Positions 38,489 to 46,748 of a stretch of DNA of 64,000 nucleotides are shown here, one piece after another (the stretch's first letter is position 1; each line of letters opens with the position of its first letter). The DNA is from JAIOSF01 sp047159865 (lineage in GTDB: Bacteria; Campylobacterota; Campylobacteria; Campylobacterales; Arcobacteraceae). Location of the stretch: the NCBI RefSeq assembly GCF_047159865.1, contig NZ_AP038804.1, forward strand, positions 1,364,001 to 1,428,000, written 5' to 3'. The notes beneath the pieces are model-generated. The model was not told the origin of the DNA. It made no database searches and saw nothing but the letters and a program-made list of their open reading frames with translations. Position numbers and translations under genes: made by a program.

Positions 38489-40306
38489 ATGTCTTTAAAT
38501 AAACAACAATTATTAATTATGAAAAAGATATTACTCCTAATATCACTTATTCTCGTTGCTTTTCTCTTATTGATTTTTTCAATTTCCAAAACATCTAAAG
38601 AGAATAGAAATCTTCCATCGTTACAAGCTACAAAAAAAGACTTAGCAGTTCGTGGTGATATTTATAGTGCCGATAATTTTAAAATCGGTACTTCTCAAAA
38701 GATATTTTCTGCTTCTATTGATACTCGATGTTTAGATACAAACAAAACAGATTTGTTTGTGACGCTATTTTCTCTTTATAGCAATATTCCAAAATCAAAA
38801 ATACTAAAAAAAATTTCTAAAAAGGGATATGTGATTATCTCTCGTACAATCAATCAGCGTGATGCAAAAGAGCTTAAGTCACTTGCTTACAAATTGAGAC
38901 GACTCGATGTCTTTAAATCTATCAAACTAAACGGTAGAACGGTGTTATATGGTCTAAATATATATGAAACAGGAGAAGAGAGACTTTATCCATATAAAGA
39001 TAGTTTGACCCCTGTTATTGGATTTATTAAAAAAGACAACAAAACCAATGGTACGCAAAAAGTAATAGGTGTCAATGGTTTAGAAAAAGCTTTCGACAAG
39101 CTCCTTAATAACACAGAAGATGGTGTATTAAGAGGTGAAAGAGACATATTGTCTTATATATTGTTTAACAAAAACTCTGAAATCATTAAAAGAGAAGATG
39201 GTGCAGATATCAAACTCACTATACCTCTGAAATTGCAAAGAAATATTGAGCTTATGCTAGATCGATACAAAGAAAAGCTCCAAGCAAAAGAGATCATTGT
39301 TTCAGTGATGGATAGTAAAACAGGAAAAATTTTATCTTTAGCATCATCAAATAGATACAATCCTCAAAAAATTAGACAAGAAGATATTGAAGACTTAAGA
39401 ATAAATGCGATTGAATACAACTTTGAACCAGGTTCTATCATAAAACCTCTGGCAATCTCTTTGGCTATGGATAAAGGACTGATAAAAGAAAACGAACTGT
39501 TCTTTGCACACAATAAGGGGAAAAGAAATAAAAAAGGTCAATTTCCACGCGGAAAATATAAGATAAAAAGACACACCATACACGATGATCATCGATTTGA
39601 TAAAAACTATTTAACACTCGAAGATATAGTTATTTTTTCTAGTAACATAGGAACTCTTATGATAGCAAACAGACTAACTGCACAAGAGTTTTATGATGGA
39701 TATAAAAGGTTTGGTTTGTCTGTGAAAACAGGTATTGATCTTCCTTATGAAGCCAGAGGTATTATCCATAAACTCTACCAATACAGAGCAGGGGAAGATA
39801 AAAATGAAGACAATATCTTCAAAGCTACTGATTCTTATGGTCATGGTATCACAACAACTTTTATGCAAGTTTTAAAAGCATATTCAGTCTTTAACAACGA
39901 TGGAAAAATTGTCACCCCTTATTTAGTTCAAGGAGATAAAGGGATTCAATCAACTCAAGTTATTTCTAAAAAAGTTGCAAATGAGATGAAAGAGTATCTA
40001 GTAAAAACAGTTGAAGATGGAACTGGTAAAAAAACGAAGATTGAGGGTATTGAGATAGGTGGAAAAACCGGAACTGCCAACATAGTTGAAAATGGGAAAT
40101 ATCAAAGAAAATATATGAGTAGTTTTTTTGGATTTGCCAATGACAAGAAAAATCGATACACAATAGGTGTAACAGTAAATGAACCAGTTAGTCGAGGAAA
40201 GTACTGGTATTATTACTATGCATCACAATCTGCTGTTCCTGTATTTAAGGAGATTACAAAAATCTTACTGAAACTAAACTACTTGGAAGTTGAAAAAACA
40301 AACTAA
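38489..40306 (+). CDS. ftsI: Penicillin-binding protein FtsI (septal transpeptidase)
   Basis: 605 aa class B PBP cross-linking septal peptidoglycan. A single membrane anchor lies at about 11-30 (KKILLLISLILVAFLLLIF). The dimerisation domain has RGDIYSADN. The transpeptidase domain has the nucleophile Ser316 in GSIIK, the SSN motif (384-386) and KTG at 526-528 in GGKTGTAN. The start ATG 38489 is uncertain; an in-frame ATG at 38519 would place the anchor at the very N-terminus. It is divergent from ftsW, forming the SEDS-PBP pair. Confidence 0.9.
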   Translation: MSLNKQQLLIMKKILLLISLILVAFLLLIFSISKTSKENRNLPSLQATKKDLAVRGDIYSADNFKIGTSQKIFSASIDTRCLDTNKTDLFVTLFSLYSNIPKSKILKKISKKGYVIISRTINQRDAKELKSLAYKLRRLDVFKSIKLNGRTVLYGLNIYETGEERLYPYKDSLTPVIGFIKKDNKTNGTQKVIGVNGLEKAFDKLLNNTEDGVLRGERDILSYILFNKNSEIIKREDGADIKLTIPLKLQRNIELMLDRYKEKLQAKEIIVSVMDSKTGKILSLASSNRYNPQKIRQEDIEDLRINAIEYNFEPGSIIKPLAISLAMDKGLIKENELFFAHNKGKRNKKGQFPRGKYKIKRHTIHDDHRFDKNYLTLEDIVIFSSNIGTLMIANRLTAQEFYDGYKRFGLSVKTGIDLPYEARGIIHKLYQYRAGEDKNEDNIFKATDSYGHGITTTFMQVLKAYSVFNNDGKIVTPYLVQGDKGIQSTQVISKKVANEMKEYLVKTVEDGTGKKTKIEGIEIGGKTGTANIVENGKYQRKYMSSFFGFANDKKNRYTIGVTVNEPVSRGKYWYYYYASQSAVPVFKEITKILLKLNYLEVEKTN

Positions 40307-40320
40307 AATCTATATCCTAA

Positions 40321-40335
40321 TGATAATGAGTATCA
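40321..40335 (+). promoter_or_regulatory. Fur-box-like site 1
   Basis: TGATAATGAGTATCA is a near-palindrome close to the classic Fur unit GATAATGATAATCA. It sits between ftsI and the flavodoxin operon. Confidence 0.5.
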
Positions 40336-40348
40336 ATTTAAGTATTAA

Positions 40349-40376
40349 TTAAGAAGAGTTTTTGTATTCTTCTTAA
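40349..40376 (+). terminator. Stem-loop between ftsI and the flavodoxin operon
   Basis: TTAAGAAGA (40349-40357) pairs perfectly with TCTTCTTAA (40368-40376) around a 10-base loop. No T-tract follows, so it is a weak terminator candidate for ftsI or an operator-related structure between two Fur-like sites. Confidence 0.35.
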
Positions 40377-40377
40377 G

Positions 40378-40396
40378 TGATAATAATTATTAATAT
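40378..40396 (+). promoter_or_regulatory. Fur-box-like site 2
   Basis: TGATAATAATTATTAATAT contains the perfect palindrome TAATAATTATTA, close to the 7-1-7 epsilonproteobacterial Fur consensus TAATAATnATTATTA. It ends about 20 bases before the first start codon of the flavodoxin operon, a position suited to repression. Confidence 0.55.
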
Positions 40397-40414
40397 TAAA
40401 AAAATAAAAGGTAT

Positions 40415-40861
40415 ATGATGAGTTTTAATGAATGCACAAAATTGTTCTCAAATTTTGATACAAGTGTATCTTTAGAGAATAAGTTTTTTCACTTTGTTTA
40501 TAATAAAATCAATAAAAACACAAAAAACAGATTTGTTGAAAGAGGTGAAAACTCGATTGATATCATCCCTTCAAATGATGAATCAATAAGAGTGATACCT
40601 ATTTTTAAAAATATGGATAAAAACAATCTTATGCTAGATACAGAGATAGCAATCGCTAGCAAAATCATAGAAGATGGTGAGATGAAGTGTATATACTTTG
40701 TATATCCCAAAAATGAAAATTTTGATAAACATATACAAATAAAAGTCACAAGTCTAGAAAACGCCTGTAGCGATTATATGATAAAAATAATTCCATATTC
40801 GCTAAGAGATTTATATAAAAAAGGGATAAAAAATGAAAACTGCAATATATTATGCAAGTAA
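40415..40861 (+). CDS. Hypothetical protein upstream of flavodoxin
   Basis: 148 aa, cytoplasmic, with no signal peptide. I do not recognise the family. It contains alternating beta strands such as ESIRVIPIFKNM and EMKCIYFVYPKN and ends in IPYSLRDLYKKGIKNENC. The start is ATG 40415 or the next codon ATG at 40418, which has the better spacing to aaagg. Its 3' end overlaps fldA by 29 bases, so the two are translationally coupled. Fur-box-like sites upstream suggest expression in iron starvation. Confidence 0.6.
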   Translation: MMSFNECTKLFSNFDTSVSLENKFFHFVYNKINKNTKNRFVERGENSIDIIPSNDESIRVIPIFKNMDKNNLMLDTEIAIASKIIEDGEMKCIYFVYPKNENFDKHIQIKVTSLENACSDYMIKIIPYSLRDLYKKGIKNENCNILCK

Positions 40862-41333
40862 TACCGGAAATACCGAGTATATTGCACAAAAAATTTCAAA
40901 ACAATTAGGAGATATTGCTCTTGTTGATATAGCTGTCGATGGAATATCATCAATGCAAGAGAACGATAAATTGATTTTAGGTCTTTCGACTTGGGGAGAT
41001 GGAGAACTTCAAGACGAATGGGATGAAGTTTGGGAAGAGTTAAAAAGTATGGACTTTTCTGATAAAACTATAGCTTTATTTGGTTTAGGAGATCAAGAAG
41101 ACTATGCTTACAACTATTCAGATGCGATGGGTATTGCGTATGAAGAGTTAGAAAATAGTGGTGCTAAAATTATTGGAAAAACAGTAGTTACTGATGAGTA
41201 TTGCTACGAAGAATCACGAGCAGTAGTTGATGGTGAATTTGTAGGTTTGGCAATTGATGAAGATAACCAATCAGAGCTTACAGATGAGAGGGTAACAAAC
41301 TGGTGTGAGAGTATAAAAAAAGATATTTTATAA
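40833..41333 (+). CDS. fldA: Flavodoxin
   Basis: 166 aa FMN-binding electron carrier, often replacing ferredoxin and essential in relatives for pyruvate and oxoglutarate oxidoreductases. The phosphate loop is ASNTGNTEYIA (9-19) and the FMN-stacking loops are STWGDGELQDEWDE and GLGDQEDYAYNYSDAMG. The length and the split strand indicate a long-chain flavodoxin. It lies in an operon with two unknown small proteins behind Fur-box-like sites. The initiating ATG is within the end of the preceding gene. Confidence 0.95.
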   Translation: MKTAIYYASNTGNTEYIAQKISKQLGDIALVDIAVDGISSMQENDKLILGLSTWGDGELQDEWDEVWEELKSMDFSDKTIALFGLGDQEDYAYNYSDAMGIAYEELENSGAKIIGKTVVTDEYCYEESRAVVDGEFVGLAIDEDNQSELTDERVTNWCESIKKDIL

Positions 41334-41342
41334 AGGTTTACA

Positions 41343-41537
41343 ATGTCACAAAAAATTATTGATGAGATTAATAGATACAGTTGTTTTCAATTTGATAGTA
41401 CACAAAATAGAATCATAAATCTAAAATCGCAAGAAAACACAAACATAGATGAGTTTTTGGGTATTCAGTTTATGTTGGACAGTAACAGAGTACTTCATAA
41501 ATTTGAAGAAAATTTTGAGATACAAATCATGAGATAA
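41343..41537 (+). CDS. Small hypothetical protein downstream of flavodoxin
   Basis: 64 aa, unrecognised, acidic with no membrane segment (SQKIIDEINRYSCFQF... LGIQFMLDSNRVLHKFEENF). It starts 9 bases after fldA with a ribosome site (aaaggt) and ends just before a hairpin terminator, so it is the last gene of the operon. Co-expression with flavodoxin suggests a link to its electron-transfer role, but nothing in the sequence proves it. Confidence 0.6.
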   Translation: MSQKIIDEINRYSCFQFDSTQNRIINLKSQENTNIDEFLGIQFMLDSNRVLHKFEENFEIQIMR

Positions 41538-41560
41538 AAGAGGTTCCTCCCTCTTTCTCT
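41534..41560 (+). terminator. Terminator of the flavodoxin operon
   Basis: AAAGAGG pairs with CCTCTTT around a short loop, followed by a T-rich tail (CTCTATTTTT). Confidence 0.6.
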
Positions 41561-41573
41561 ATTTTTAAAGAAG

Positions 41574-41617
41574 TCTTGTAAGAAAATCTTTTGACTTACA
41601 CTTAAGACAGTTTTTTA
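41574..41617 (+). terminator. Imperfect hairpin with T6
   Basis: GTCTTGTAAG can pair with CTTACACTTAAGAC (4-base bulge), followed by AGTTTTTT. It may be a second terminator behind the flavodoxin operon or the end of a small RNA. Confidence 0.35.
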
Positions 41618-41642
41618 TAGTACATATAAAATAATTTTGGCA

Positions 41643-41648
41643 TATAAT
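41643..41648 (+). promoter_or_regulatory. Possible -10 element of the polysaccharide operon
   Basis: TATAAT in GGCATATAATTATT lies 140 bases before the regulator gene. It would give an untranslated leader of about 130 bases. No ops/JUMPstart sequence was found in that leader. Confidence 0.4.
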
Positions 41649-41787
41649 TATTTTAGAATACAAGGCTTCTTTAAGAATAGTAAAGCTACTCCTCGACTAT
41701 TTCCTCCTCTTACTTTTAATCTAAAATATAAAAAAGTATGCTATTATTTCAAAAAATGAAAATACTTAATTCTAAAGGTAAATTGGA

Positions 41788-42111
41788 TTGGACAATAATT
41801 TATATAAACAATATGTAGAGTTACAAGTACTAGAAGCACTTGCAAAAAATAGAACACAAAAGTCGATAGCCGACGAACTTGCCATAGCTCTTGGCAAAGT
41901 AAATTACATAGCAAAAGCACTTATTCAAAAAGGTTACATAAAAGCTGGTAACTTCGTCAACGCAGAAGATAAAACTAAGTATAAATACCTTCTGACAGAT
42001 GAAGGGCTTCAACAAAAAATAGCAATCACAAAAAAATTTATCAAAATAAAAAAAGCCGAATATGAAAAAATGCAAGAAGAACTTGATAGATATGAAAGCA
42101 CAGTTAAGTAA
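41788..42111 (+). CDS. EPS-associated MarR-type transcriptional regulator
   Basis: 107 aa. A winged-helix domain is followed by a C-terminal coiled coil: QYVELQVLEALAKN, TQKSIADELAIALGKVNYIAKALIQKGYIK, here quoted as recognition-helix region, then wing TKYKYLLTDEGLQQK, and a charged helix IKKAEYEKMQEELDRYE. It matches the small MarR-like family found at the start of exopolysaccharide clusters. The start is TTG at 41788, with aaaggt 8 bases upstream. The next gene follows after 16 bases. It probably controls this operon, either as repressor or through the nascent transcript. Confidence 0.75.
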   Translation: MDNNLYKQYVELQVLEALAKNRTQKSIADELAIALGKVNYIAKALIQKGYIKAGNFVNAEDKTKYKYLLTDEGLQQKIAITKKFIKIKKAEYEKMQEELDRYESTVK

Positions 42112-42127
42112 AATGGAGAAATCACAA

Positions 42128-43351
42128 GTGAAAAATAATACAAAATACAAAATCGCCATAGCCGGTACAGGATATGTAGGTCTATCAAACGGTGTACTTC
42201 TATCACAACACAATGAAGTAGTAGCATTAGATATCATAGCTTCTAAAGTTGAACTTTTAAATAATAAAAAATCCCCAATAGAAGATAAAGAGATAAGCGA
42301 ATATCTACAAAAAGATAGTTTAAATTTTCGAGCAACGCTAGACAAAAAAGAAGCATACGAAAATGCAGACTTTGTGATCATCTCAACACCTACAGACTAC
42401 GATCCCCAAACAAACTACTTCAACACAAAATCTATAGAGTATGTCATAGCAGATGTTTTAGAGATAAATCCAAATACAACAATGGTGATTAAAAGTACAG
42501 TACCAGTAGGATATACAAAAGAGATAAATAAAAAGTTTGATACTACAAATATCATCTTTAGCCCAGAGTTTTTAAGAGAAGGGTTGGCACTACAAGACAA
42601 CCTTTATCCAAGTAGAATCATCGTAGGTGAAAAGTCAAAAAGAGCAGAACTATTTGCAAGCCTTTTAGCACAAGGAGCAAAAAAAGAAAATATAGATATC
42701 CTTTTTACAGACTCAACAGAAGCAGAAGCAGTAAAACTGTTCTCAAATACATACTTAGCTATGAGAGTAGCATACTTCAATGAGCTAGATTCATACGCCC
42801 AAACGCATAATCTCGATACAAAACAGATCATAGAAGGTGTAGGACTAGATCCAAGAATTGGTACGCACTACAACAACCCAAGCTTTGGGTATGGTGGATA
42901 CTGTTTACCAAAAGATACAAAACAACTAAGAGCAAACTACCAAGATGTACCAAGTAGTATAATTGGGGCAATCGTAGAGAGTAATAGCACAAGAAAAGAT
43001 TTTATAGCAGATAGTGTGATGAGAAAACTTGAACTCACTCCTGCAAACCCAAATAATATCCACACATCAAAAAAAGTAGGGATATTTAGACTTACGATGA
43101 AAAGTGGTTCAGATAACTTTAGAAGCTCAGCTATACAAGGTATCATGAAGCGTATCAAAGCCAAAGGTATAGAGGTAGTGATCTATGAACCGGTACTAGA
43201 AGAAGAAACATTTTTTAATAGTAAAGTGATCAAAGATTTTGAAGAGTTTAAATCTATATCAGATGTGATCATTGCTAATAGATTAGAAGAGTGTATGTTG
43301 GATGTGAAAGAAAAAGTATATACAAGAGATATATTTAATAGTGATAATTAA
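42128..43351 (+). CDS. ugd: UDP-glucose 6-dehydrogenase
   Basis: 407 aa NAD-dependent enzyme making UDP-glucuronate. The NAD-binding site is IAIAGTGYVGLSNG, followed by STPTDYD, KSTVPVGYT, SPEFLREG and the catalytic-cysteine loop FGYGGYCLPKDTKQL. I start it at GTG 42128, which has ggag (42115-42118) at a 9-base distance and follows the regulator's stop; upstream ATG codons would overlap the regulator. The group with DPRIGTHYNNPSFGYGG is typical of shorter bacterial enzymes. It feeds the next gene, a UDP-glucuronate epimerase. Confidence 0.92.
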   Translation: MKNNTKYKIAIAGTGYVGLSNGVLLSQHNEVVALDIIASKVELLNNKKSPIEDKEISEYLQKDSLNFRATLDKKEAYENADFVIISTPTDYDPQTNYFNTKSIEYVIADVLEINPNTTMVIKSTVPVGYTKEINKKFDTTNIIFSPEFLREGLALQDNLYPSRIIVGEKSKRAELFASLLAQGAKKENIDILFTDSTEAEAVKLFSNTYLAMRVAYFNELDSYAQTHNLDTKQIIEGVGLDPRIGTHYNNPSFGYGGYCLPKDTKQLRANYQDVPSSIIGAIVESNSTRKDFIADSVMRKLELTPANPNNIHTSKKVGIFRLTMKSGSDNFRSSAIQGIMKRIKAKGIEVVIYEPVLEEETFFNSKVIKDFEEFKSISDVIIANRLEECMLDVKEKVYTRDIFNSDN

Positions 43352-43363
43352 GAAGGAAATAAT

Positions 43364-44383
43364 TTGAAAATTTTGGTAACAGGAACAGCAGGCTTCATAG
43401 GTTTCCACCTAGCAAAAAAACTACTTGAACTTGGTCATGAAGTAGTAGGATATGATAATATCAATGACTACTATGATATAAACCTTAAATATGCAAGACT
43501 AAATGAGCTAGGGATAAAACAAAATGAAGTAAAAGAAAATGTGCTAGTACAATCTTCTCTTTATCCTAAACATAAATTTATAAAAGCAAATCTTGAAAAT
43601 GCAGAAGTGATGAACAATCTTTTTGAAACTGAAAAGTTTGATGCAGTATGTAACCTTGCAGCTCAAGCAGGTGTACGCTACTCTATAGAAAATCCACATG
43701 CGTATATCCAGTCAAATGTAGTAGGCTTTATGAATATCCTTGAAGCGTGCAGAAACTATGGTGTAAAAAATCTAGCCTATGCAAGTAGTTCAAGTGTATA
43801 CGGTACAAACACATCCCAACCATTCAAAACTACAGATATGACAGATACCCCAGTATCACTCTACGCAGCAACGAAAAAATCAAACGAACTCATGGCACAT
43901 ACTTATAGCCACCTTTATGGTATCAAAACGACAGGACTACGCTTTTTTACAGTATATGGACCATGGGGTAGACCAGACATGGCACCGATGCTTTTTACTA
44001 GTGCCATCACAGAAGACAGACCCATAAAAGTATTTAACAACGGAGAGATGAGCAGAGATTTTACCTACATAGATGACATCGTAGATGGAATAATCAAAGT
44101 TCTAAACGACCAACCATCTACTACACCGTACAAAGTGTACAACATAGGAAACAACGCTCCAGTGAGTTTGATGGAGTTTATAGAAACAATCGAAAACAGT
44201 ATAGGGAAAAAAGCAGAAAAAAACTTCATGCCTATGCAAGATGGTGATGTAGTTTCAACCTATGCAGATGTAAGTGGACTGATGAATGACTTTGGATATA
44301 AGCCTGATACTGATTTAAAAGATGGTATTGAACAGTTTGTGAAGTGGTATAAAGAGTTTTATCTGAATAAGGCTAAAAACTAA
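43364..44383 (+). CDS. UDP-glucuronate 4-epimerase
   Basis: 339 aa extended SDR enzyme. The N-terminal ILVTGTAGFIGFHLAKKL binds NAD; the catalytic serine and YxxxK (ASSSSVYG, LYAATKKSNE) follow. AAQAGVRYSIENPHAYI and FFTVYGPWGRPDMAP are hallmarks of the UDP-glucuronate/UDP-galacturonate epimerase group. It should convert the UDP-GlcA made by the preceding gene to UDP-GalA. The start is TTG at 43364 behind aagga. The stop overlaps the galE ATG by one base (TAATG). Confidence 0.85.
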   Translation: MKILVTGTAGFIGFHLAKKLLELGHEVVGYDNINDYYDINLKYARLNELGIKQNEVKENVLVQSSLYPKHKFIKANLENAEVMNNLFETEKFDAVCNLAAQAGVRYSIENPHAYIQSNVVGFMNILEACRNYGVKNLAYASSSSVYGTNTSQPFKTTDMTDTPVSLYAATKKSNELMAHTYSHLYGIKTTGLRFFTVYGPWGRPDMAPMLFTSAITEDRPIKVFNNGEMSRDFTYIDDIVDGIIKVLNDQPSTTPYKVYNIGNNAPVSLMEFIETIENSIGKKAEKNFMPMQDGDVVSTYADVSGLMNDFGYKPDTDLKDGIEQFVKWYKEFYLNKAKN

Positions 44384-45417
44384 TGTCTATTCTTATCACT
44401 GGAGGAGCTGGATATATAGGAAGTCATACTTTAGTTGAACTTGCTAAAGCAAGCTATGATTTTATAGTATATGATAACCTATCTAATTCATCTGTTGAGT
44501 CTATTAAAAGAGTTGAAAAAATAGTAGGTCAAACCATCTCGTTTATACATGGTGATATAAGAGATACAGATACTTTAAAAAAAGTATTTACAAACCATCA
44601 AATAGACTCTGTGATTCACTTTGCAGGACTCAAAGCAGTAGGTAAGTCTGTACAAAACCCACTTGACTACTATGATAACAATATAGTAGGAACCCTAAGA
44701 CTTCTTGAAGTGATGGAAGAGTTTGATTGTAAAAAGATAGTTTTTTCAAGTTCGGCTACAGTTTATGGTGACCCTAAAACTACACCTATAAAAGAAGATT
44801 TTCCTATAGGTGCAACTACAAACCCTTATGGTACTAGTAAATATATGATAGAAAGAATACTAAAAGATTTATATATATCAAACAACTCTTTCAAGATAGC
44901 CATTTTACGATACTTCAATCCAGTAGGTGCACACGAAAGTGGCATAATAGGAGAAGACCCAAACGGTGTACCAAATAACCTTATGCCTTTCATAGCTCAA
45001 ACAGCAGTAGGAAAAAGAGAGTTTTTAAGTGTATTTGGCGATGATTACGACACAAAAGATGGCACAGGTGTACGAGACTATATCCATGTAACAGATCTAG
45101 CAACTGCTCATGTAAAAGCGATTGACTATCTTAACTCACAAGGCACAACCCACAATCCACTAATCACAAACATAGGTACAGGAAATGGCTATAGTGTACT
45201 AGATATGATAAAAGCATTTGAAAAAGCAAGTGCTAAAAAAGTGCCATACAAAATAGTGCCTAAAAGAGCAGGGGATATCGCAGTTTGTTATGCAGATGCA
45301 AGTTGTGCAAAAGAGGTATTAGACTGGCAAGCTACAAGAGATTTGGAAACTATGTGTAAAGACTCTTGGAATTGGCAGAGTAATAATCCAAATGGCTATA
45401 ATGGAGAAAATATATGA
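44383..45417 (+). CDS. galE: UDP-glucose 4-epimerase
   Basis: 344 aa SDR enzyme interconverting UDP-Glc and UDP-Gal (or the N-acetyl forms). Motifs: ITGGAGYIGSHT, HFAGLKAVGKSVQNPLDYYDNN, cited as two adjacent blocks, FSSSATVYG, NPYGTSKYM (YxxxK) and RYFNPVGAHESG. The GalE-specific N-terminal and IGEDPNGVPNNLMPF segments distinguish it from the previous epimerase. It overlaps its neighbours by 1 and 4 bases. N-acetyl activity cannot be excluded from the sequence. Confidence 0.9.
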   Translation: MSILITGGAGYIGSHTLVELAKASYDFIVYDNLSNSSVESIKRVEKIVGQTISFIHGDIRDTDTLKKVFTNHQIDSVIHFAGLKAVGKSVQNPLDYYDNNIVGTLRLLEVMEEFDCKKIVFSSSATVYGDPKTTPIKEDFPIGATTNPYGTSKYMIERILKDLYISNNSFKIAILRYFNPVGAHESGIIGEDPNGVPNNLMPFIAQTAVGKREFLSVFGDDYDTKDGTGVRDYIHVTDLATAHVKAIDYLNSQGTTHNPLITNIGTGNGYSVLDMIKAFEKASAKKVPYKIVPKRAGDIAVCYADASCAKEVLDWQATRDLETMCKDSWNWQSNNPNGYNGENI

Positions 45418-46748
45418 CAAACATAATCTTATGCGGAGGAAATGGGACAAGACTATGGCCAATCAGCCGAACACTTATGCCAAAACAATTTGTAAAACTA
45501 TTTGATGATAAATCACTATTTCAACTTACAGTTGAAAGAAACTCAAAGGTATGTGATAGTCAATTTATAGTATCAAATGCGGAGCAATACTTTCTTTCTG
45601 TTGACCAACTTGAGGAATTAAATGAAATAAATAATAAATACTTATTAGAACCAGTAGGGAGGAATACCGCTCCTGCTATTACTTTAGCTTGTTTATCACT
45701 TGACCCACAAGAGTTAGTACTAGTTACTCCATCTGATCATCTAATAAAAAATGAATCAGAATATGAAAAAGTACTAAATCAAGCAAAAGAGTTAGCAACA
45801 GAAGATAATTTAGTAACATTTGGTATAACACCAACATGTCCCGAAACTGGCTTTGGATACATAGAATTACAAGGTGAATATGTAGCAAAAGCTTTTCATG
45901 AAAAACCAAATCTATCTACTGCACAAAGCTATTTAGATGCTGGAAATTACTATTGGAATAGCGGTATGTTTTTATTTAAATCAGGTGTTTTTTTAGAGGA
46001 ACTTCAAAAATACTCACCTGCTATTTATGAAGCTTCATTAGAAGCATTTAAAAATGCTGATCAAGACACTCTTATAAGAATCAAACATGATGATATGGAA
46101 AACATTCCAGAAGATTCTATAGATTATGCCGTGATGGAAAAATCGAATAAAGTAAAAGTAATACCTTCAGATATAGATTGGAGTGATGTAGGTAGCTTTG
46201 ATGCTCTAAGTGAAGAGTTACAAAATGACAATAATAACAATTTAATAATATCAAATAAAAAAGTAGCAACTATTGATGTAGAAGATTTAATAATTGTAGA
46301 TACAGATGATGCCCTCTTAATCTCAAAAAAAGGTTCAACTCAAAAAGTAAAAGATATAGTAAGTGATTTAAAAATTCAGAATTCAAAATTAACAACTGAA
46401 CATTCAACAGTACATAGACCATGGGGAACATATACAGTTTTAGAAGATACTCCCGGTTATAAAATAAAACGAATAGAAGTAAAAGCAGGTAAAAGATTAT
46501 CTTTACAAAAACATTTCCATAGAAGTGAACATTGGATAGTAGTGTCAGGAACAGCAACCGTAACAGTTGGAGAAAGTACAAAGCTCGTGCGACCAAATGA
46601 ATCTACATATATAAAAATGGGTGAAATTCATAGACTAGAAAATCAAGGTAAAATATCTGTCGTACTTATAGAAGCACAAGTAGGTGAATATACTGGCGAA
46701 GATGATATTGTTAGACTTGATGATGATTATCAAAGAAAGGAACAATAA
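45414..46748 (+). CDS. manC: Mannose-1-phosphate guanylyltransferase/mannose-6-phosphate isomerase
   Basis: 444 aa, a two-domain enzyme making GDP-mannose. The nucleotidyltransferase domain begins ILCGGNGTRLWPISRTLMPKQF and contains FGITPTCPETGFGYIE and FHEKP. The C-terminal cupin domain (from about 335) has RPWGTYTVLED, LSLQKHFHRSEHWIVVSGTA and GEIHRLEN. The ATG overlaps the galE stop by 4 bases. Its product would supply mannose or a derived deoxy sugar, although no gmd or manB gene is in the window. Confidence 0.92.
   Translation: MTNIILCGGNGTRLWPISRTLMPKQFVKLFDDKSLFQLTVERNSKVCDSQFIVSNAEQYFLSVDQLEELNEINNKYLLEPVGRNTAPAITLACLSLDPQELVLVTPSDHLIKNESEYEKVLNQAKELATEDNLVTFGITPTCPETGFGYIELQGEYVAKAFHEKPNLSTAQSYLDAGNYYWNSGMFLFKSGVFLEELQKYSPAIYEASLEAFKNADQDTLIRIKHDDMENIPEDSIDYAVMEKSNKVKVIPSDIDWSDVGSFDALSEELQNDNNNNLIISNKKVATIDVEDLIIVDTDDALLISKKGSTQKVKDIVSDLKIQNSKLTTEHSTVHRPWGTYTVLEDTPGYKIKRIEVKAGKRLSLQKHFHRSEHWIVVSGTATVTVGESTKLVRPNESTYIKMGEIHRLENQGKISVVLIEAQVGEYTGEDDIVRLDDDYQRKEQ

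Noticed and set aside
41540..41790. JUMPstart/ops element for RfaH
   Set aside because: No GGCGGTAGC-like core occurs in the leader of the polysaccharide operon.
42062..42127. Upstream ATG start for UDP-glucose dehydrogenase
   Set aside because: It would overlap the regulator gene by 50 bases and lacks a ribosome site; the GTG at 42128 is well placed.
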